From Chloranthus sessilifolius (Eukaryota; Streptophyta; Magnoliopsida; Chloranthales; Chloranthaceae): 64,000 nucleotides of DNA. The notes below the pieces were generated by a model. The model worked only from the letters and a program-made list of their open reading frames with translations, was not told the DNA's origin and made no database searches. The position numbers and the translations under genes were made by a program. The stretch covers positions 35,275,000-35,338,999 of the forward strand of contig CM037588.1 in NCBI GenBank assembly GCA_021018995.1, given 5' to 3'. Positions 44,579 to 57,652 of this stretch are shown here, one piece after another (the stretch's first letter is position 1; each line of letters begins with the position of its first letter).

Positions 44579-44932
44579 TTCGATAGGCCAAATCTACCTT
44601 TCGTTAGGTTACATGGTGATTTCGATAGGATATTTAATGGTTTCAATAGGCACTGGATGTTTCGACAGGTAAAACCAACTTCTCGACAGGTTAAATAAGG
44701 GCAAACAAAGATTTCGATAGGTTCTGGGTACATATCGGGCACCTATCGAAAAGATGCTTTTTCTGGCGTTTAAACCTATCGATAGGGTGGTCTCACTTAT
44801 CAAAACCCTTTGGAATCATCCCTTTTGAAAGCTTTGATTTCCAAGCTTTCGACAAGACGTCTCAACCTGTCGAAACCATTCCATTCATCCTGTCGGAATC
44901 ACATTTTTACCGTTATATACTTGTCGATAGGT
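44579..44932. repeat. CCTATCGA motif array in the spacer before ORF3 of Athila B
   Basis: About fifteen copies (TTCGATAGG, CACCTATCGAAAAG, AAACCTATCGATAGGG), matching the motif in this element's LTR rather than that of elements A or D. Mostly in reverse orientation. Confidence 0.9.
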
Positions 44933-45231
44933 CATTTGTGCTTCATTCCTTACCCTCTGAAAAACCCTAGCTCTCTTCCTCATTTTTTTGTCTCCCTCTT
45001 TCACTACTAAATCCTCATGGAATTTTCCGCTATTTAGTGTGCCATCTTGTCAATACATTTAGCTTGCGTAGAGGAGGATTTTGCCCCTGATTTTGGACAA
45101 ATTGGAGCGGTGCATCGCTAGCTCTGTGAAACCCTAGGTACTTGGAGGTGAGTTCCCTTCCTACCATCAATCTGTTGGTTTTCTAAGTTTTCCCATTCCA
45201 TGTTGGTGAGAAATTACTCTCTGAGATTAAA

Positions 45232-48124
45232 ATGGATGAGCCTTAGGAAACGCTAGCCAGCATACGCCGAAAATCAACAACATCCACCCCTAAATCCTCC
45301 AAGAAAGCGCTACCTGCTACCAAGCTGCCTGTAAAGAGGAAGCTCGCTGAGGAGACACCCAAAAAGGATCCTAAAGTTAAGAAAGCCAAAGCTGTTGAAA
45401 TTCAGGAACCTGTGGTAGAAACACCCTTAGAGAGAGCTACCCCTGACAAACCCATTGCTGTAGATCCTCCGGCTATACTAACTACCCCCAATGAATTTGT
45501 AGACAAGTTGAGCCTTGTCCCTGATACTGAATTTGATCTGGCATATTTTGCCAACATTGGAGAGTGCCAGGAAACACTGAGCTATTTGAAGAAAGAAGGC
45601 TTGTTGCCCTTACTGTCGCCATTGAAAGAATCAGTGTATCCCAGGCTGGTGAAGTTATGGTACCAAAACCTGAAGAAGAAGGTGGCACAGGGGACTGATG
45701 ATGTACTAGAGATCTCGATTGATGATTGGCAACTAACTATCGATCACAGAGACATAAGAATGGCTTTGGGGGTCCCATACCAATTTGACTCCAACTACAC
45801 TGAGGGAGTACCTGTTGGAGCTACATTTAAGGACATGGCCAAGCAGCTAACGAAATGGGATTGTGGGTTCTGGAGAATCCCTGATGAGAAGAGACCTCCA
45901 TCCTAGTCTCAGATTCATGGATATTATCTTAAGGAAAAATGACTATGTTATAGGACATTTACAGGAGAGAAGGTCCCCATTAGTGGATGCTTTATTCTAT
46001 TGTTCCAAGGGGTAGTTCGTGAATGCACCTAAGCTGATCTTTGAAACTCTGGTGGACATAAATGAGAAGGTGCTAAAAAGACAGGCTTTTGCTAAGGGAA
46101 GAGGCCTACCCTTCAGCAGACTCATCACCTGTTTGCTCAAAGCTGGAAAGTATAGGATTAAGGAGGTTGAGCCAGTGGAGAAAATTGCTCCCAAGGTTTT
46201 TGGAAAGAGGGCATGGTCTACAAGTTTAACCCTGATTCAAAAGACCAAGCCGGTTGAGGCAGAGGAGGAGGTGCCCACTACCTCAGTAGCAGATCATGCT
46301 GCTGACATTCCCCCATCCACCATTCCTCCTACAACACCCACTTTTCCATCCACCTTACCTACACCATCACCTACACCTCCACCCACCTTGCTTTTCACAT
46401 CTGTCTCTTTCCCCCTTCCACCCACCACTCAGGAATTCTAACCTGGGGTCCTGGAACTCCCCACCTTCTCTAAGCCTATCCCCACCATGTCCTCCCCACC
46501 CTCCCTCCAGCCCCTTCCTGATTCCCCGCCTCCACCACTACCGATCCATACACAGGGTTTGAACCAGTTCACTTCTATTGGTTTCACTGCCCTCAGTTCT
46601 CCAATTATGGAGGATGTTGCTCATGAGTACACCCCACTGCCTGACTCCCCTCCCCTCACTCCTCCTCATTTTACCCATGCCCCATCCTCTCCTTTCCATC
46701 CCATTCAAACACCCATCCCCTCTACTTCCACCCTGCCTGACACTTTCACCCAAATCCTCTCCATCCTACAGCTCATTCAGGCCCAATTAGCCACTAACAC
46801 TGACAACAAGGCCCTCATGAGCTCATGCCTCCAATCAATTCAATCCACCCTTACTCCCCCCACTTCAGTTTTCCTACCCCTTCCCACTTCTCCTCTCCCC
46901 CCTGATCCCTCACTTGTCCATTTCTCTCCCCCCTTTTCACCCATAGCCTCCCCCATCCCTACTGATATACTATTTGTAGAGTTAGCAGCTCCATCTCTAC
47001 CCCAACCTCCCTTCCCAACAGCTGTTCTGCCTTCATCCCCACCTGCACCTGTTTCTGGAGTTGCTGAGATACCCACCATCCATTCCCACTTTTCCTCTCC
47101 ACCTTCTTTCCACGATGCTTCCACCCAAACTGATCCATGTGAGGATCTCATTTTCTACCCCCCCTTCTGTCCATCCACATCTTCCCCTTCCTTGCTCATC
47201 ATCCTTCGCCAACACATGTACATTCCTCCGTACCTCACTCTGCTGTATGCAATGAGGGACAACCCTTACATCCACTGGGATGTCCTGAGGGGTATAGCTG
47301 CCCTCCGGGCTTCCCTCGAAGCCCCTTATGAAGAGTAGATTGCCAACATTGAATTGGAGCACTGCATCAAACTCCGAGATATCTTTGAGGGGTGGCGTGA
47401 GATTTTGACTCGTTATAAGTCAGCCAAACAGTTGGCTGCTGCTGAGAGTCTCATTGCCATGTATGATAAGAAGAATTCTGAGCTCCTCAAGAAACAGTTA
47501 GCCAATGCTCAGGCGATCATCAAGGCCACCAAGGAGCTCTCAAATGCTAACCTCCTCTATGCTGCCAAGAAGATTGATATTTTGGAGAAAAAGGTTGCTT
47601 CATTGTTGTCTCCACCCTTTTAGCCTACTCCTCTTGCTATAGCACCTCCAACAGTGCCTCCCTCCCCTCCCCCATGTCCCCCCTCTACAACTATTCCTTT
47701 AGTGACCCCTGTGGATGTTCCCCCTCCTCCTCCTGCCCAGGTACCTCCAGCTATCCAACATATCCCTCCCAAACCAAAAAGGACTCCCTCCAAAAGAACT
47801 GCCACCGCCAAGAGATCTGCTTCTTCTGCTGTCTCTATCGAAAAAGGAAAACAACCTGGTACCCCATCCAAAGCCGCTAAGCACACCAGGTCATCCACTC
47901 AATTTGACCCCCATGGCACCCTACTCTCTAGGGATGAAAGAAGGAAGGCTGTTGCGGCTCTAGGATTGGACCCCATTGCCCTTTTCCCTTCCGATTCGAA
48001 TTCTTATTCTACGCCTGCTGTTGATCCTAAAGGTAAAAAGCATGCTGCCCAGTCTAAGGAGGCACCCACAAAATAACCACAACAATCCAAATCCAAGGGC
48101 AAGGCCCCTATATTTAAGGGGTAG
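45232..48124 (+). pseudogene. Athila B ORF3
   Basis: MDEP-stop, then basic RRKSTTSTPKSSKKALPATK and VKRKLAEETPKKDPKVKKAK. Conserved core: YPRLVKLWYQNLKKK, EISIDDWQLTIDHRDIRM, LPFSRLITCLLKAGKY, VFGKRAWSTSLTL. P/S/T region, ASTQTDPCED (~47,120), NPYIHWDVLRGIAALRAS, then a Lys/Ala-rich coiled-coil stretch (47,354-47,600), stop, and a basic tail with PKPKRTPSKRTATAKR. Five or so disruptions. A 164-residue segment (45,412-45,906) and a 283-residue segment (46,487-47,338) remain open. Confidence 0.75.
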
Positions 48125-49885
48125 TTGGCACCAAGCTGTATCTGAATGTGGCCATGAGTTGTTTCAGTTTCTTTTTCATTTGTCTCTTGTATATATTTGA
48201 CATTTTTGTTGTGTTATTCTATAGATATCTTCTTACCCTGTCTCTCTCTTGATTGCATTTTCTCAAAACAGTGAGGACACTGTTTGGTTAAGGTTTGGGG
48301 GTGTGGCATGGATGCCAATAAATTAGTTAATTGTAGTGCAGCCAAGTTGAAAATGAATAACTGAAAAGAGAATGAATTCACCTCATATTTGTTGTTAAGG
48401 AAACTTAAAAAACCATTTGCAACTGAAGCAAGCTGAAGTTTTAACATTTTTCATGAAGCAAATGTCAAGAATTTTTTAAGAATTTTTTTTTATGTGTAGT
48501 ATACCATAAATGAGAAGAGACTGTGAGGATACTCCCCAGAAATTTGGATGGAAGGCCATACCCAGTGAGAATTGGGCATGAAAATTTCTTTGAAGAGTGT
48601 CTTGGCAATTTCCTCTGCTTTGAGAGCTGACTAGACTTAATTTTAATCACTAGAAGTTAGGCAAATCCAAATTGAAACAGCTTGACAGTACTCATGACAT
48701 TGAGGACATGAAGTAAGGCCATCCCTTGGACAGTTTGAGCCTAAAAATTCCCCACCTTTGAACTGCCCTTGATACACACCTTTTTGAGCCATAAAAAAAT
48801 CCCAGTTTTCATTGATAGAAATCAAAAAGTTTGAACCCAAAACCCCTTTGGCCCATTTCAGTCTACCCCCAATTTGTGAAATCAAGAAATGGAAGGAGAA
48901 ATGAGGTTAGAGGAACAAGGTGGCAAATTTGGTCAAAAGATAGGAAAACACAATTTGTGATATTGTGGCATTCCAACCCACACACATAAAAATAAATAAA
49001 TAAAAGAAGAAGAAGCAAAGGGAAAGAATGAGGAAGAGAAGTCACTCCACTTAAAAATCTACAAGAAGACAAGAAGCTGATCACTTCAAGTCTGAAAAAT
49101 TCAAAAAGACAGTGAAGAGGTTCTGAATTGAAGAAGGTGAAGTCATGAATCACCTCCTTGCCTTTACTGATTTCTCAATTTTGAACTCTGTTATCCGTTT
49201 TTGTTCCTTCACAAACCTCATCCCTAAGCCACATTACAACCCAATAAAAAGACCTTACTGATCTAAAAGTGGATTGAGTTGTCATGTGGAGTTGAGAATC
49301 TGCTTAATCTATGGTGAAAAGAGCTGGAAAAGTCATAAATTCAAGCAATGCCTATGCTCCTACTTGCAGTCCTATTTGAGGGCTATAACTGCTCTTGAAC
49401 TGAGAGATATGATTTACCCCTCTTCTCTGTACTAATGAGTGAACAGCCCTGGTGAGACTTGGGTCTGAAATCTAGTTGATGGGGGAAGTATCTGAGCAGG
49501 ATCCTCAAATTGATGGTGAGTTATGCATAAAATTTCAAGAGAAATGGCTTGACATAAACTGAGTGATGATGGAGAGATTTCAGCAAACTTTCATATTTTC
49601 CAATGGATGTTTTTATGTTGAATTTCCTTTAATGAATGGGGATTATGTGAATTTATTTGATTTGCTTAAACTCTGCTTTAACAGGTTGCACTATTATTAA
49701 CTAAGTGTATTAGAGAAGTTTGTGGGTACCTTCACTGAAAACCCTCAGGAGACTTCACTCCTCCACTAGGGATCACCTAGGGGTTTAAAAGGCTTGATGC
49801 ATAGACTAAATGCATCTGTTCTCCCTATGAAAGTGGCATTTTTAATTAATTTTAATTGTCCTTTGTTCAGAGACTAGTAAAGCTT
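48125..49885 (+). other. Athila B 3' untranslated region
   Basis: Internal polypurine-like AGGTTTGGGGGTGTGGCA at 48,291-48,308, identical to element A. Conserved block ~48,520-48,900. No ORF. Confidence 0.75.
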
Positions 49886-49898
49886 AGGTTTGGGTGTG
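49886..49898 (+). promoter_or_regulatory. Polypurine tract of Athila B
   Basis: AGGTTTGGGTGTG immediately before TGTTAAG. Confidence 0.8.
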
Positions 49899-51991
49899 TG
49901 TTAAGTGGTGAAAAATGATACTTTTCACCCTTTAACCTGACCATTGATGGACCTGGTGAGCACACTAATAAGCCTCTATTGAGTGCATTTTGTAGATAGC
50001 AGTGAAAGCTGGTAATAATGCAGAAAATCACTTAAGAATGCCCACAAAGAAGCCATCTCTCAGCACCATGTAGATCCAGCAACAGAACAAGGGGAAGGAA
50101 GTGAGGATAGGTCCAAAGCATCCTATCGAGAGGATGTCTGAAGACTTCGATAGGAGCTGAGGGTTAAAAGGAAGGAATTCATGCAGTTGAGAAGGGTTTG
50201 ATAGGATCAGAAGGCAGAGAAAGGAAGAATTCATACAGAAGTGAAGAATTTGACAGGATCTAAGAACCTATCGAGCAGTTGAAAGAAAAAGAGAATTCAA
50301 CCTATCGAAAGCTGGCTTGAGGGAAAAAGGAGACCTATCAGAAGATTCCTTGAACCTATCGAATGGTCCACTAAACCTATCGAAATAGAAGTGTTGGGAC
50401 AATACCTATCGCAGAATGATTTGAACCTTTCGATAGGAACAAGGGTCATCTGATCAAAGCAATGGCATGTGAATCCCTAACCTATCGAATTACTCTTCCA
50501 ACCTATCGAAGGCCCGAGATTAAGTGCAGTGAAGTTGAAGCATCTAAGCCCAACCTATCGGAACCTATAGAAGAGACCAGGGAACCTATCGAAAGGGGCT
50601 ACAAACTCCTTTTCAACCTATCAAAAGCTTCTCCAACCTGTCGAAATCGCATGCAGGTCTTCTCATAAATTCAGCTGTGCACATGCTGTTACTTGGTGAC
50701 TTGCTGCTCGTAAATTGAGGTACTTTGGTGACTAGCATGACGTTCTAGAAGATGTCCTAGAAAGCCCTAACCGACCCACGTGCTCTAACGAAACCCTAGC
50801 AAACTCTGAGGACCTTCTAGAAGGGATTTTTGGTGGAAAAAATAGAGGAGAAAGCTATATATAGAGATCCCCAACTGCCATTGGGGAAGATCAAAATTTT
50901 GAACAATTTCTTGGAGATCAGAGCTTGCAGCGAGATCCTATTTTCCTTCTTTTAGCCCAACCATGATTGGCTAGTTCCCTAGGAGTAGCAAGGAGTAAGT
51001 TAGATCTATTATTGGGTAAGGTTAAGAGTGTTGCTGGGGCTAATTGCTACACAGACTACAGATCTGAGAGCATTCCATTGTAAGAGTGACCTTGTTTGCA
51101 ATGTAAATGTTGTTTTCAATGTTTTAATTAGATCTAACGCTCTTTTAATTCCTTTTGGTGCTTGATCGGATTTGTGTAGAGGAGTTGCTTGATCAACTCA
51201 CCCACTTAACTGGTAGACCTCTTGGATATCATCTGAATTCCCTGGATTTGATATCCCTGTAATTTCCTGCATCTGTAACCTAGAAATTGCAGCATCTGTA
51301 GTGGTTTTAATTGTTCTAATTGAGGCTCTGGCTTTATAGGAGATCTCTAGGATGGTCTGTGACCATTAAAGTGGACAGATCATAACCTTAAGGTAAATCT
51401 AAGGTTAGGCCTCAATTGGATTCATCTGCTGCAATCCATGGATTCGATAAAGTCTATAGGATGGTCTGTGACCATTAAAGTGGATAGATCATAGCCTTAA
51501 GACCAGGTGGATCATGTGATTTGGAGTGGAATTTATACTCTGCAGCCGTGCTTGTGGCTAGCTGAGGGACTTGTGTGGTTTTGAACCCCTGTAATATGCT
51601 TAGCTCAACCTGATTACAGTGAAAACAACCTCCAAGCTATTTTTCTTCATTTTTTAAGTTTTTAAACCCTCCATCTGCAAGACCTGAGGCTCCAGATTTG
51701 ATCTAAGACTATCTGCATCTTTATTGCAGTTTAGATTAAGTGAAACTCCAATCTAATCTCTCCCCTGTCTTTTAGCTAGACCAACATTAGTTAGGGTGCC
51801 AGATCTCTTACAGATGTAGAGATTTACTCAATTCCAAACCACCTCTTTGTGGACTTCCCCTTACTTACTTTTAAAACTTGCTACAAAGGACCCTGTATCT
51901 TGCAGCTCTAGGATTTCCCAGCTGTGCTGAACCCATCTTTGTTTTCTCTTAATGATCACACCATAAATCAGCACACTAGAATTTCCCAACA
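49899..51991 (+). repeat. 3' LTR of Athila B
   Basis: Matches the 5' LTR; ends TTCCCAACA, then AAGGA. Motif array 50,121-50,650; TATA 50,856-50,863. Confidence 0.93.
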
Positions 51992-51996
51992 AAGGA

Positions 51997-52900
51997 CCAT
52001 GTAATAGGGTGAATAAGGCTCTAGATTAAGTTGGTCATTGCTATAAAGGCCTGTAATGACCTAGCCTCAAGCTGCAATTACTATAGAGAAATAAAACCTA
52101 ACCTCTGATGGCAGCTAAGTAAAACAGAGGGGAGCCAGTTCCTGTACAAACCTCCTCACAAGGCTCTAAAGGCTCATGTGCAGGGGAAAAGAATCATTCT
52201 CAAACATGTGGCTAGACACAACCTTAGGGTTATACCCTATCCACTGCAATGGTCACAGGGTATCCCATTGGTCTGTCCATACCACAGAGATCTGAGAAAG
52301 AATATGTAAATAGCTATAACCGTCATGGTCCATAGGCCTCCAAGCTCCCCAGATCTCACTACAGATCCAACACTGCTTTCCATGGGTCTTTCAATAAGCT
52401 CAAATCTTAAATGTATGCTATAGCCCGAACAGAACTACGGACAGATAGGAGAATAATAGACTGAGTAAGCATCATAATAACAATCCATTAATGAAAGCAA
52501 AACTTATAACAAACTCCAGGCTGCAACCTGTACACAACTGCTCATCCAAAATCCCAATGTATGCTAAGCCTATTACAAAACTGTAGTACAAACTAAACCT
52601 AGCTACTTATAAGAGGATTAGCTAGTAAATGCTGGGCTAAGAGAGAAGAAAAAGGAGAAAAAGAGATGATCAAATCATAACCCTAGTCTGCTGGAGGTCG
52701 CAACTGACAGAGGATGAAGGAAATATGGAAATAATAAACTCTAAGTACAACTTATATACTCTGTCCATAAGACTTTGGCTCTGAAGAGATTAAGCCTATT
52801 TTTTTCTAGTAGACATGACACTGTTTCAACCCTTAGATGTCTGGAGATATGCTCCTCGAAATCTACACCTCGAGAAGTGTGCCGTAGCCTTGGGAAATTC
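51997..52900 (-). repeat. Antisense Athila LTR E, right part
   Basis: Continues LTR E after the AAGGA duplication. On the minus strand it has a TATA-like GTATATAA (52,759-52,752) followed by CTCTTAGCCCAGC...AGCTAATCC (~52,650-52,615), matching the post-TATA region of LTR B (CTTTTAGCCCAACC...GCTAG). The U3 end is not identified; 52,900-53,128 is of uncertain origin and may be more U3. Confidence 0.65.
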
Positions 52901-53128
52901 TTAAAAAGTCCTTTAGTTAAAACTGAGAAGTGGAGAGCCTGAGCTTCGCGGGGCTGGCATCTGCATTAGTTCATTTGCGCAGTTGCAGAGCCTTCATGGA
53001 TTAGCCTTTAGTTAGTGAGTAGTGCTTACTCATGCAGTCAATCTTCAATTCATTGTGCAGTTCATTTGTGTTGCATTGGTTTCATGGAGATGATCTTGAG
53101 CGCCAGGACTCTTCGCACAGTGGAGCTT

Positions 53129-54974
53129 TGTTGAGAACTGGAAAATACCATTTTTCACCCCTTAATCTGGGCCTTGATAGACCCTTAAGAGAACTAAATA
53201 AGTGTTTTAAGTGTTTGTTTTACAGCTAACAATAAAGGCAGGCTTAACCTTGAAAGTAGCTCAAAAGTGCCAAAAAGATGACATTCCATGTCAATCCAAA
53301 GGAAGAAGAAGAAGAAACAACCTCACTAGCTGTTGAAAGGTCCGAATTGAAGAGGCAAAGACGTGGTCTCAACCCAGAAAAGAAGTATGGAGCAATTCGA
53401 ACAGAAAAATGCACTACAAAGTACTTTTCGCAAAGAACCTGAACTGTTCACAAAGAACCTGAAACTCTGCGAAAAGAACAAAAACTCCAGGCTTAGCTTT
53501 CGAAGAGCATCTGAACTCTTCGAAGAGATGATTTACCTTTTCGAAAAGAAGAAAACTCAATTCGAACAGAACTAGAACCTTGCGAAAAGAGCTTCAGGAG
53601 TTACAACACCTAGCGAAAAGCCCCCTAAACTTTGTGAAAAGGTATTCTGGAGGTTCTCAGCTTTTGCAAGGGCAATTTAGTAATTTGTTTCATGCATCCC
53701 AATGCATTTAAAAACCTATGGACATTCCAGAGGATTCTAAGCATAAAGCGAAGGCATATTCCACCCCACGTGAGCACCCAGAGATGAAATAACTTGGCGA
53801 GAACTTCTAGAAACTCTAACAGATTGCATAACAGAATTGATGCCTTTTTCACCTGATTGGCTGAACCAGATCGAGGAATTCTAATTGGCCAGAATAGATC
53901 TGGATCCTCGTGCTCGACCACCATTGGTCAATACAGATCTGAGCACCTCTGATTGGTTGACACACATTTGAGTTGGACTTGGGGAAAACTATAAATTGAT
54001 GAACCATTTGCCCAATTGGGGCATCCAGATTTTGAGTTTCATTCCTATTCCCCCATTTCCAAACCAGATAGTTTGTCTGAAATCCCTGTAATAGCTTCAC
54101 TTTGACTTGCAATTGGGAGCTGTGAGACATTTCTGTAATTCAAAAGAGAGTTGTATTCAAGACTTCAAATTTGAGAGCTGTTTAAGCTGTGCTCTGTAAT
54201 TGTAATGGTGGATTTGAAAAGGTTGCTGTAAACCGTATGTTCTCAATTGGACTCATGTTAAGGGTTCCCTCTGATCTCCTTATTGCATTAGACTCCTTTA
54301 GATTTACTGTTTTTCATGCAACTTCCCTTGATTCATTAATCCTGTGAGAATTAGTGTTGGTAACCTAATCTCTCACGGCATTTGTAGTGATGCTTCTTGT
54401 TCTAAACTAAGGCTTTGGATTAAAGACTATTGGATGGTTTGTGGCCATTAAAGTGGACAGACCATAGCCATATGCTTAAACCTAATCCTTAAATTAGATT
54501 TATTTCTCTTACATCTGTGCTTGTAGCCAGATGAAGATTGGATCATCTCTCAGTTGAGTCAAATGCTCTCATTAGTTTTCAAGGACCAAATCAAAGTGAG
54601 ATATTACTTCTCCATTTTTTATATAAGTTTACCACAAACGTTTCCCCAACTCGGATCTGGATCACTTAGTTTAATTTTTACTTTTATCATTTAGTTAATG
54701 TGACAAATTCAACCTCGCATCTTATGTGCTTTCTAGATAGGATAAGAGGCCAGATCTGGTAGCTCAGATCTGGAGGTTTATCTTGCATTTTAGACAAATT
54801 CTCTGTGGACGATCTTTCACTCACTTACATTTAAAACTTGCTACAATTGGCCCTGATCTTGCAGGCTAATTCACTTCTACCTGTGCTGATATCTCTTTAT
54901 TTTTTTGGTATAATTTAGCAGTTGCAAACCTGTTTTCATAACACACAAATCAAGCACACTAAGAAGCAACAACA
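53129..54974 (+). repeat. 5' LTR of Athila D
   Basis: Starts TGTTGAGAACTGG, ends GCAACAACA. Motif array 53,393-53,645; TATA-like CTATAAATTG at 53,989-53,998. Confidence 0.9.
53393..53645. repeat. TTCGAAAAG/GCGAAAAG motif array in U3 of Athila D
   Basis: About twelve copies of the type CTTTTCGAAAAG or TTGCGAAAAGA, including the perfect palindrome CTTTTCGAAAAG at 53,537-53,548. Confidence 0.88.
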
Positions 54975-54980
54975 AGTTTT

Positions 54981-54998
54981 TGGCGCCGCTGCCGGGGA
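54981..54998 (+). promoter_or_regulatory. Primer-binding site of Athila D (tRNA-Asp)
   Basis: TGGCGCCGCTGCCGGGGA six bases after the LTR, same as element B. Confidence 0.88.
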
Positions 54999-55170
54999 GT
55001 TTGTTCTAAAATAGGTAGACCTATGTTTTTACTTTTATTTTTATATCATTACTAAACTATTCTATTGTTTATACCTGTGCAGTTATTCATGTCCAATTTT
55101 TGAAGAAGGGAAACTACTTAAAAAGAAATTCTGAAGGTTTGCTGTGAATAATCAGATTTTTGTTCTGAGT

Positions 55171-56730
55171 TGTATGTTTGGTAGGAGGACTCTCAGCCCT
55201 GAGATTGTCCCACTGAATTTAGAAGTTGAAAGGCTACTACAAACCAAACAAACAACACAAAATTCTGCTACTATGGGTGAAGAACCTCGACTTTTGAGGG
55301 ACTACTTTGCACCTAGTGCTTATAATTCTCCCTTGTGCAATCAACTTCCTACTGTTGAAGGAAATTATGAGATCTAATTATCAACTATCCAAATGCTTCC
55401 TTCCTTCCATGGGTTGAGTAAGGAAGATCCATACAAACATGTGGATGAATTCTTGGCTCTTTGCACCACATTCAACATAGCTGGACTTGGTCCAGAAGCA
55501 ACCAAGCTTAGGCTCTTTCCTTTTTCATTAAAGGATAAAGCTAGAGCATGATTATCTATGTTAGCACCAAATAGTGTCACTTCTTGGAATGATTTGCAAT
55601 GTCAATTTTTAGCCAAATATTTCCCATTGTCTAAAACAAGTCAATTGAGACAAAGTATCATTTCCTTCTCACAAAACCCAATTGAAACTTTCCATGAAGC
55701 ATGGGAACGATTTAAGGAACTTTTAAGGCAATGTCCTCATCATCAAATTCCCAGATGGCAGCTGGTTCAAAGCTTCTATCAAGGAATTGATCAAAAAGGC
55801 AAAAATATGGTGGATGCCTCCTGTGGAGGCACTTACTTGCAAAAAACAGTTGAGGAGGTTTGGGACTTGTTTGAAGTAATTGGTGAAAACTCAACTCAAC
55901 AGGAATCTCTGTCAAGAGATATTGAAAATCCTGCTAGGTTGAACAATCACCAACCCACCAAAGGGAAGATTTATGAGGTGAATGAGTTGGAAAGAAAGAT
56001 GGACAATTTAACCACAAAGTTTGATAGATTGATGGACTCACTTAAAAATCCAAATGTTGCAAGAGTAGAGGAGGCATGTCTGATATGCCAGTCCCCTACT
56101 CATTCAATTGACCAATGTCCTGCTGCACCACAGTTCCCAAATTTAATGGTGGAACAAACTCATGCTGCTCAATCATTTGGACTGATGCAGTCAAATGAAT
56201 ATCCATGGAGAGGACACCCCAATTTGAGGTGGAACCAAGGGAATTATCAATCCCAACAGCAGCAACAACCAAAGAACCAAATCCCTTTCAAAACTGCACA
56301 GCCTTATCAGCAGAATTTTTATGCCAAACCAAATTTTCAGCAGCCCATTCCACAACAACCTGTGCAACAATCTGCCCCAGTTCAAACCCCTTCTAGGTCC
56401 CCTTCTTTTGAAGATCAAGTCCTAAATTCACTCCAGAATTTAGGATCTTTAACTCAGACTGTGAATTTTCACAGCCAGAGCATAAAGAAGATTGAAGAAA
56501 CATTGGGGCAGCTTTCAAATACTTTGGCAAAAAGAGAGGAAGGAAAGTTACGTAGCCAACCTTTGAACAATCCCAAAGGACAGTTCATGGTTGGAGAAGC
56601 TTCTAATTCACATGAAGAAGTAAAAACTGTTACCACTTTGAGAAGTGGAAGAATTATAAATAACAAAGTGGGTACTAAGAAAAAAAGAATGACGAAAATG
56701 ATAAAGATATGCAAAGAAGAGCAAAGATAG
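55171..56730 (+). pseudogene. Athila D gag
   Basis: MFGRRTLSPEIVPLNLEVER, then MLPSFHGLSKEDPYKHVDEF, with stops at 55,375 and 55,549. A 390-residue frame then runs from 55,558 with HEAWERFKELLRQCPHHQIP, MVDASCGGTYLQKT, CCHC knuckle CLICQSPTHSIDQC (~56,080-56,120) and a Gln-rich tail. Only two internal stops, so it is the best-preserved gag here. Confidence 0.9.
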
Positions 56731-57652
56731 TGATAGAAGTAAAATATGGACCTCGTAAAAATAAAAAAATGAAAATAAAAATCCAAAAAGTTTCAAAATG
56801 CTTCCAAATCAGAGATGAAGGACTAGTTCCTCATTTACCATTTCCTCATGTAATGAACTGTATCCCTTTTGATAAAGGGAACACATAAATAGATGAAATG
56901 ATGGAGACTTTCAAGCAAGTCAAGATAAATCTACCTTTGCTTGAGGCAATCAAAGAAATCCCAGCATATGCAAAATTTTTGAAAGATGTTTGCACTCACA
57001 ATAGACAGACTAGGATACAGTTGTGCAAGAAGGTCTTTGTGGAAAGAATTAATCGTGTTATCCATTGCCACACCTCCTAAACTTCAAGATCTGGAATCCC
57101 CACAATCCCTTGCATTATTGGGGAACATACCATTGAAAAGGCTTTATTAGATCTGGTGCTAGTGTCACCCTACTTCCATATTCTGTATATGAGAAACTAG
57201 GTTTGGGAGAATTAAAACCCACTCATGTGGTGTTACAACTAGCAGACAGATCTGAAAGGAAGCCAGTTGGAATGATTGAAGATGTATTGGTAGGAGTAGA
57301 TAAATTTTTCTATCCTGCTGATTTTCTAGTTTTGGACATGGAACCAACCAAAAGCAAAACTACCATCCCTGTCATTTTGGGAAGACCATTCACACAAAGA
57401 AATGCTTGCATCCAATGTAGGTCCGAATTATGGAAGTCTCTTTGGAAACATGAAGGTAAAATTAAATGTTTATAACGCAATACACAAATTTCAATTCACT
57501 CAAGAATGTTTTCATGTTGATTTATTGGATGAATCGGTAGAAGGACTTTTCAACAGCATAGCAGTGAAGAGTTCATCACAAATGTTGAAGATGCTTGGGA
57601 AAATTCTGAAGAAGAAACAGTTTGTATCTCAAATTCTGAGGAAATAAATGTT
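56731..57652 (+). pseudogene. Athila D gag-pol linker and protease
   Basis: MMETFKQVKINLPLLEAIKE (56,898), then frame shifts. Protease recognisable as SVYEKLGLGELKPTHVVLQL, VGVDKFFYPADFLVLDME and VILGRPF; the DLGAS active site falls across a one-base deletion near 57,153. Confidence 0.82.

Larger units (their letters stand above)
39338..51991 (+). mobile_element. Athila-type element B, complete but non-autonomous
   Basis: LTRs 39,338-41,393 and 49,899-51,991, perfect 5-bp target duplication AAGGA (39,333-39,337 and 51,992-51,996). Contains gag-protease and ORF3 but no RT, RNase H or integrase. The LTRs differ at about 7 of the first ~190 bases, fewer than in element A, so it inserted later. 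Confidence 0.93.

Noticed and set aside
46840..47362. Long minus-strand Gly/Glu-rich ORFs opposite Athila ORF3
   Set aside because: They mirror the Pro/Ser/Thr-rich coding of ORF3 on the other strand and have no independent support. The same holds for 32,329-33,033.
52900..53128. Continuation of element C pol after LTR E
   Set aside because: No Athila pol reading was found here, so the far end of E and the resumption of C are not in this window or were lost.
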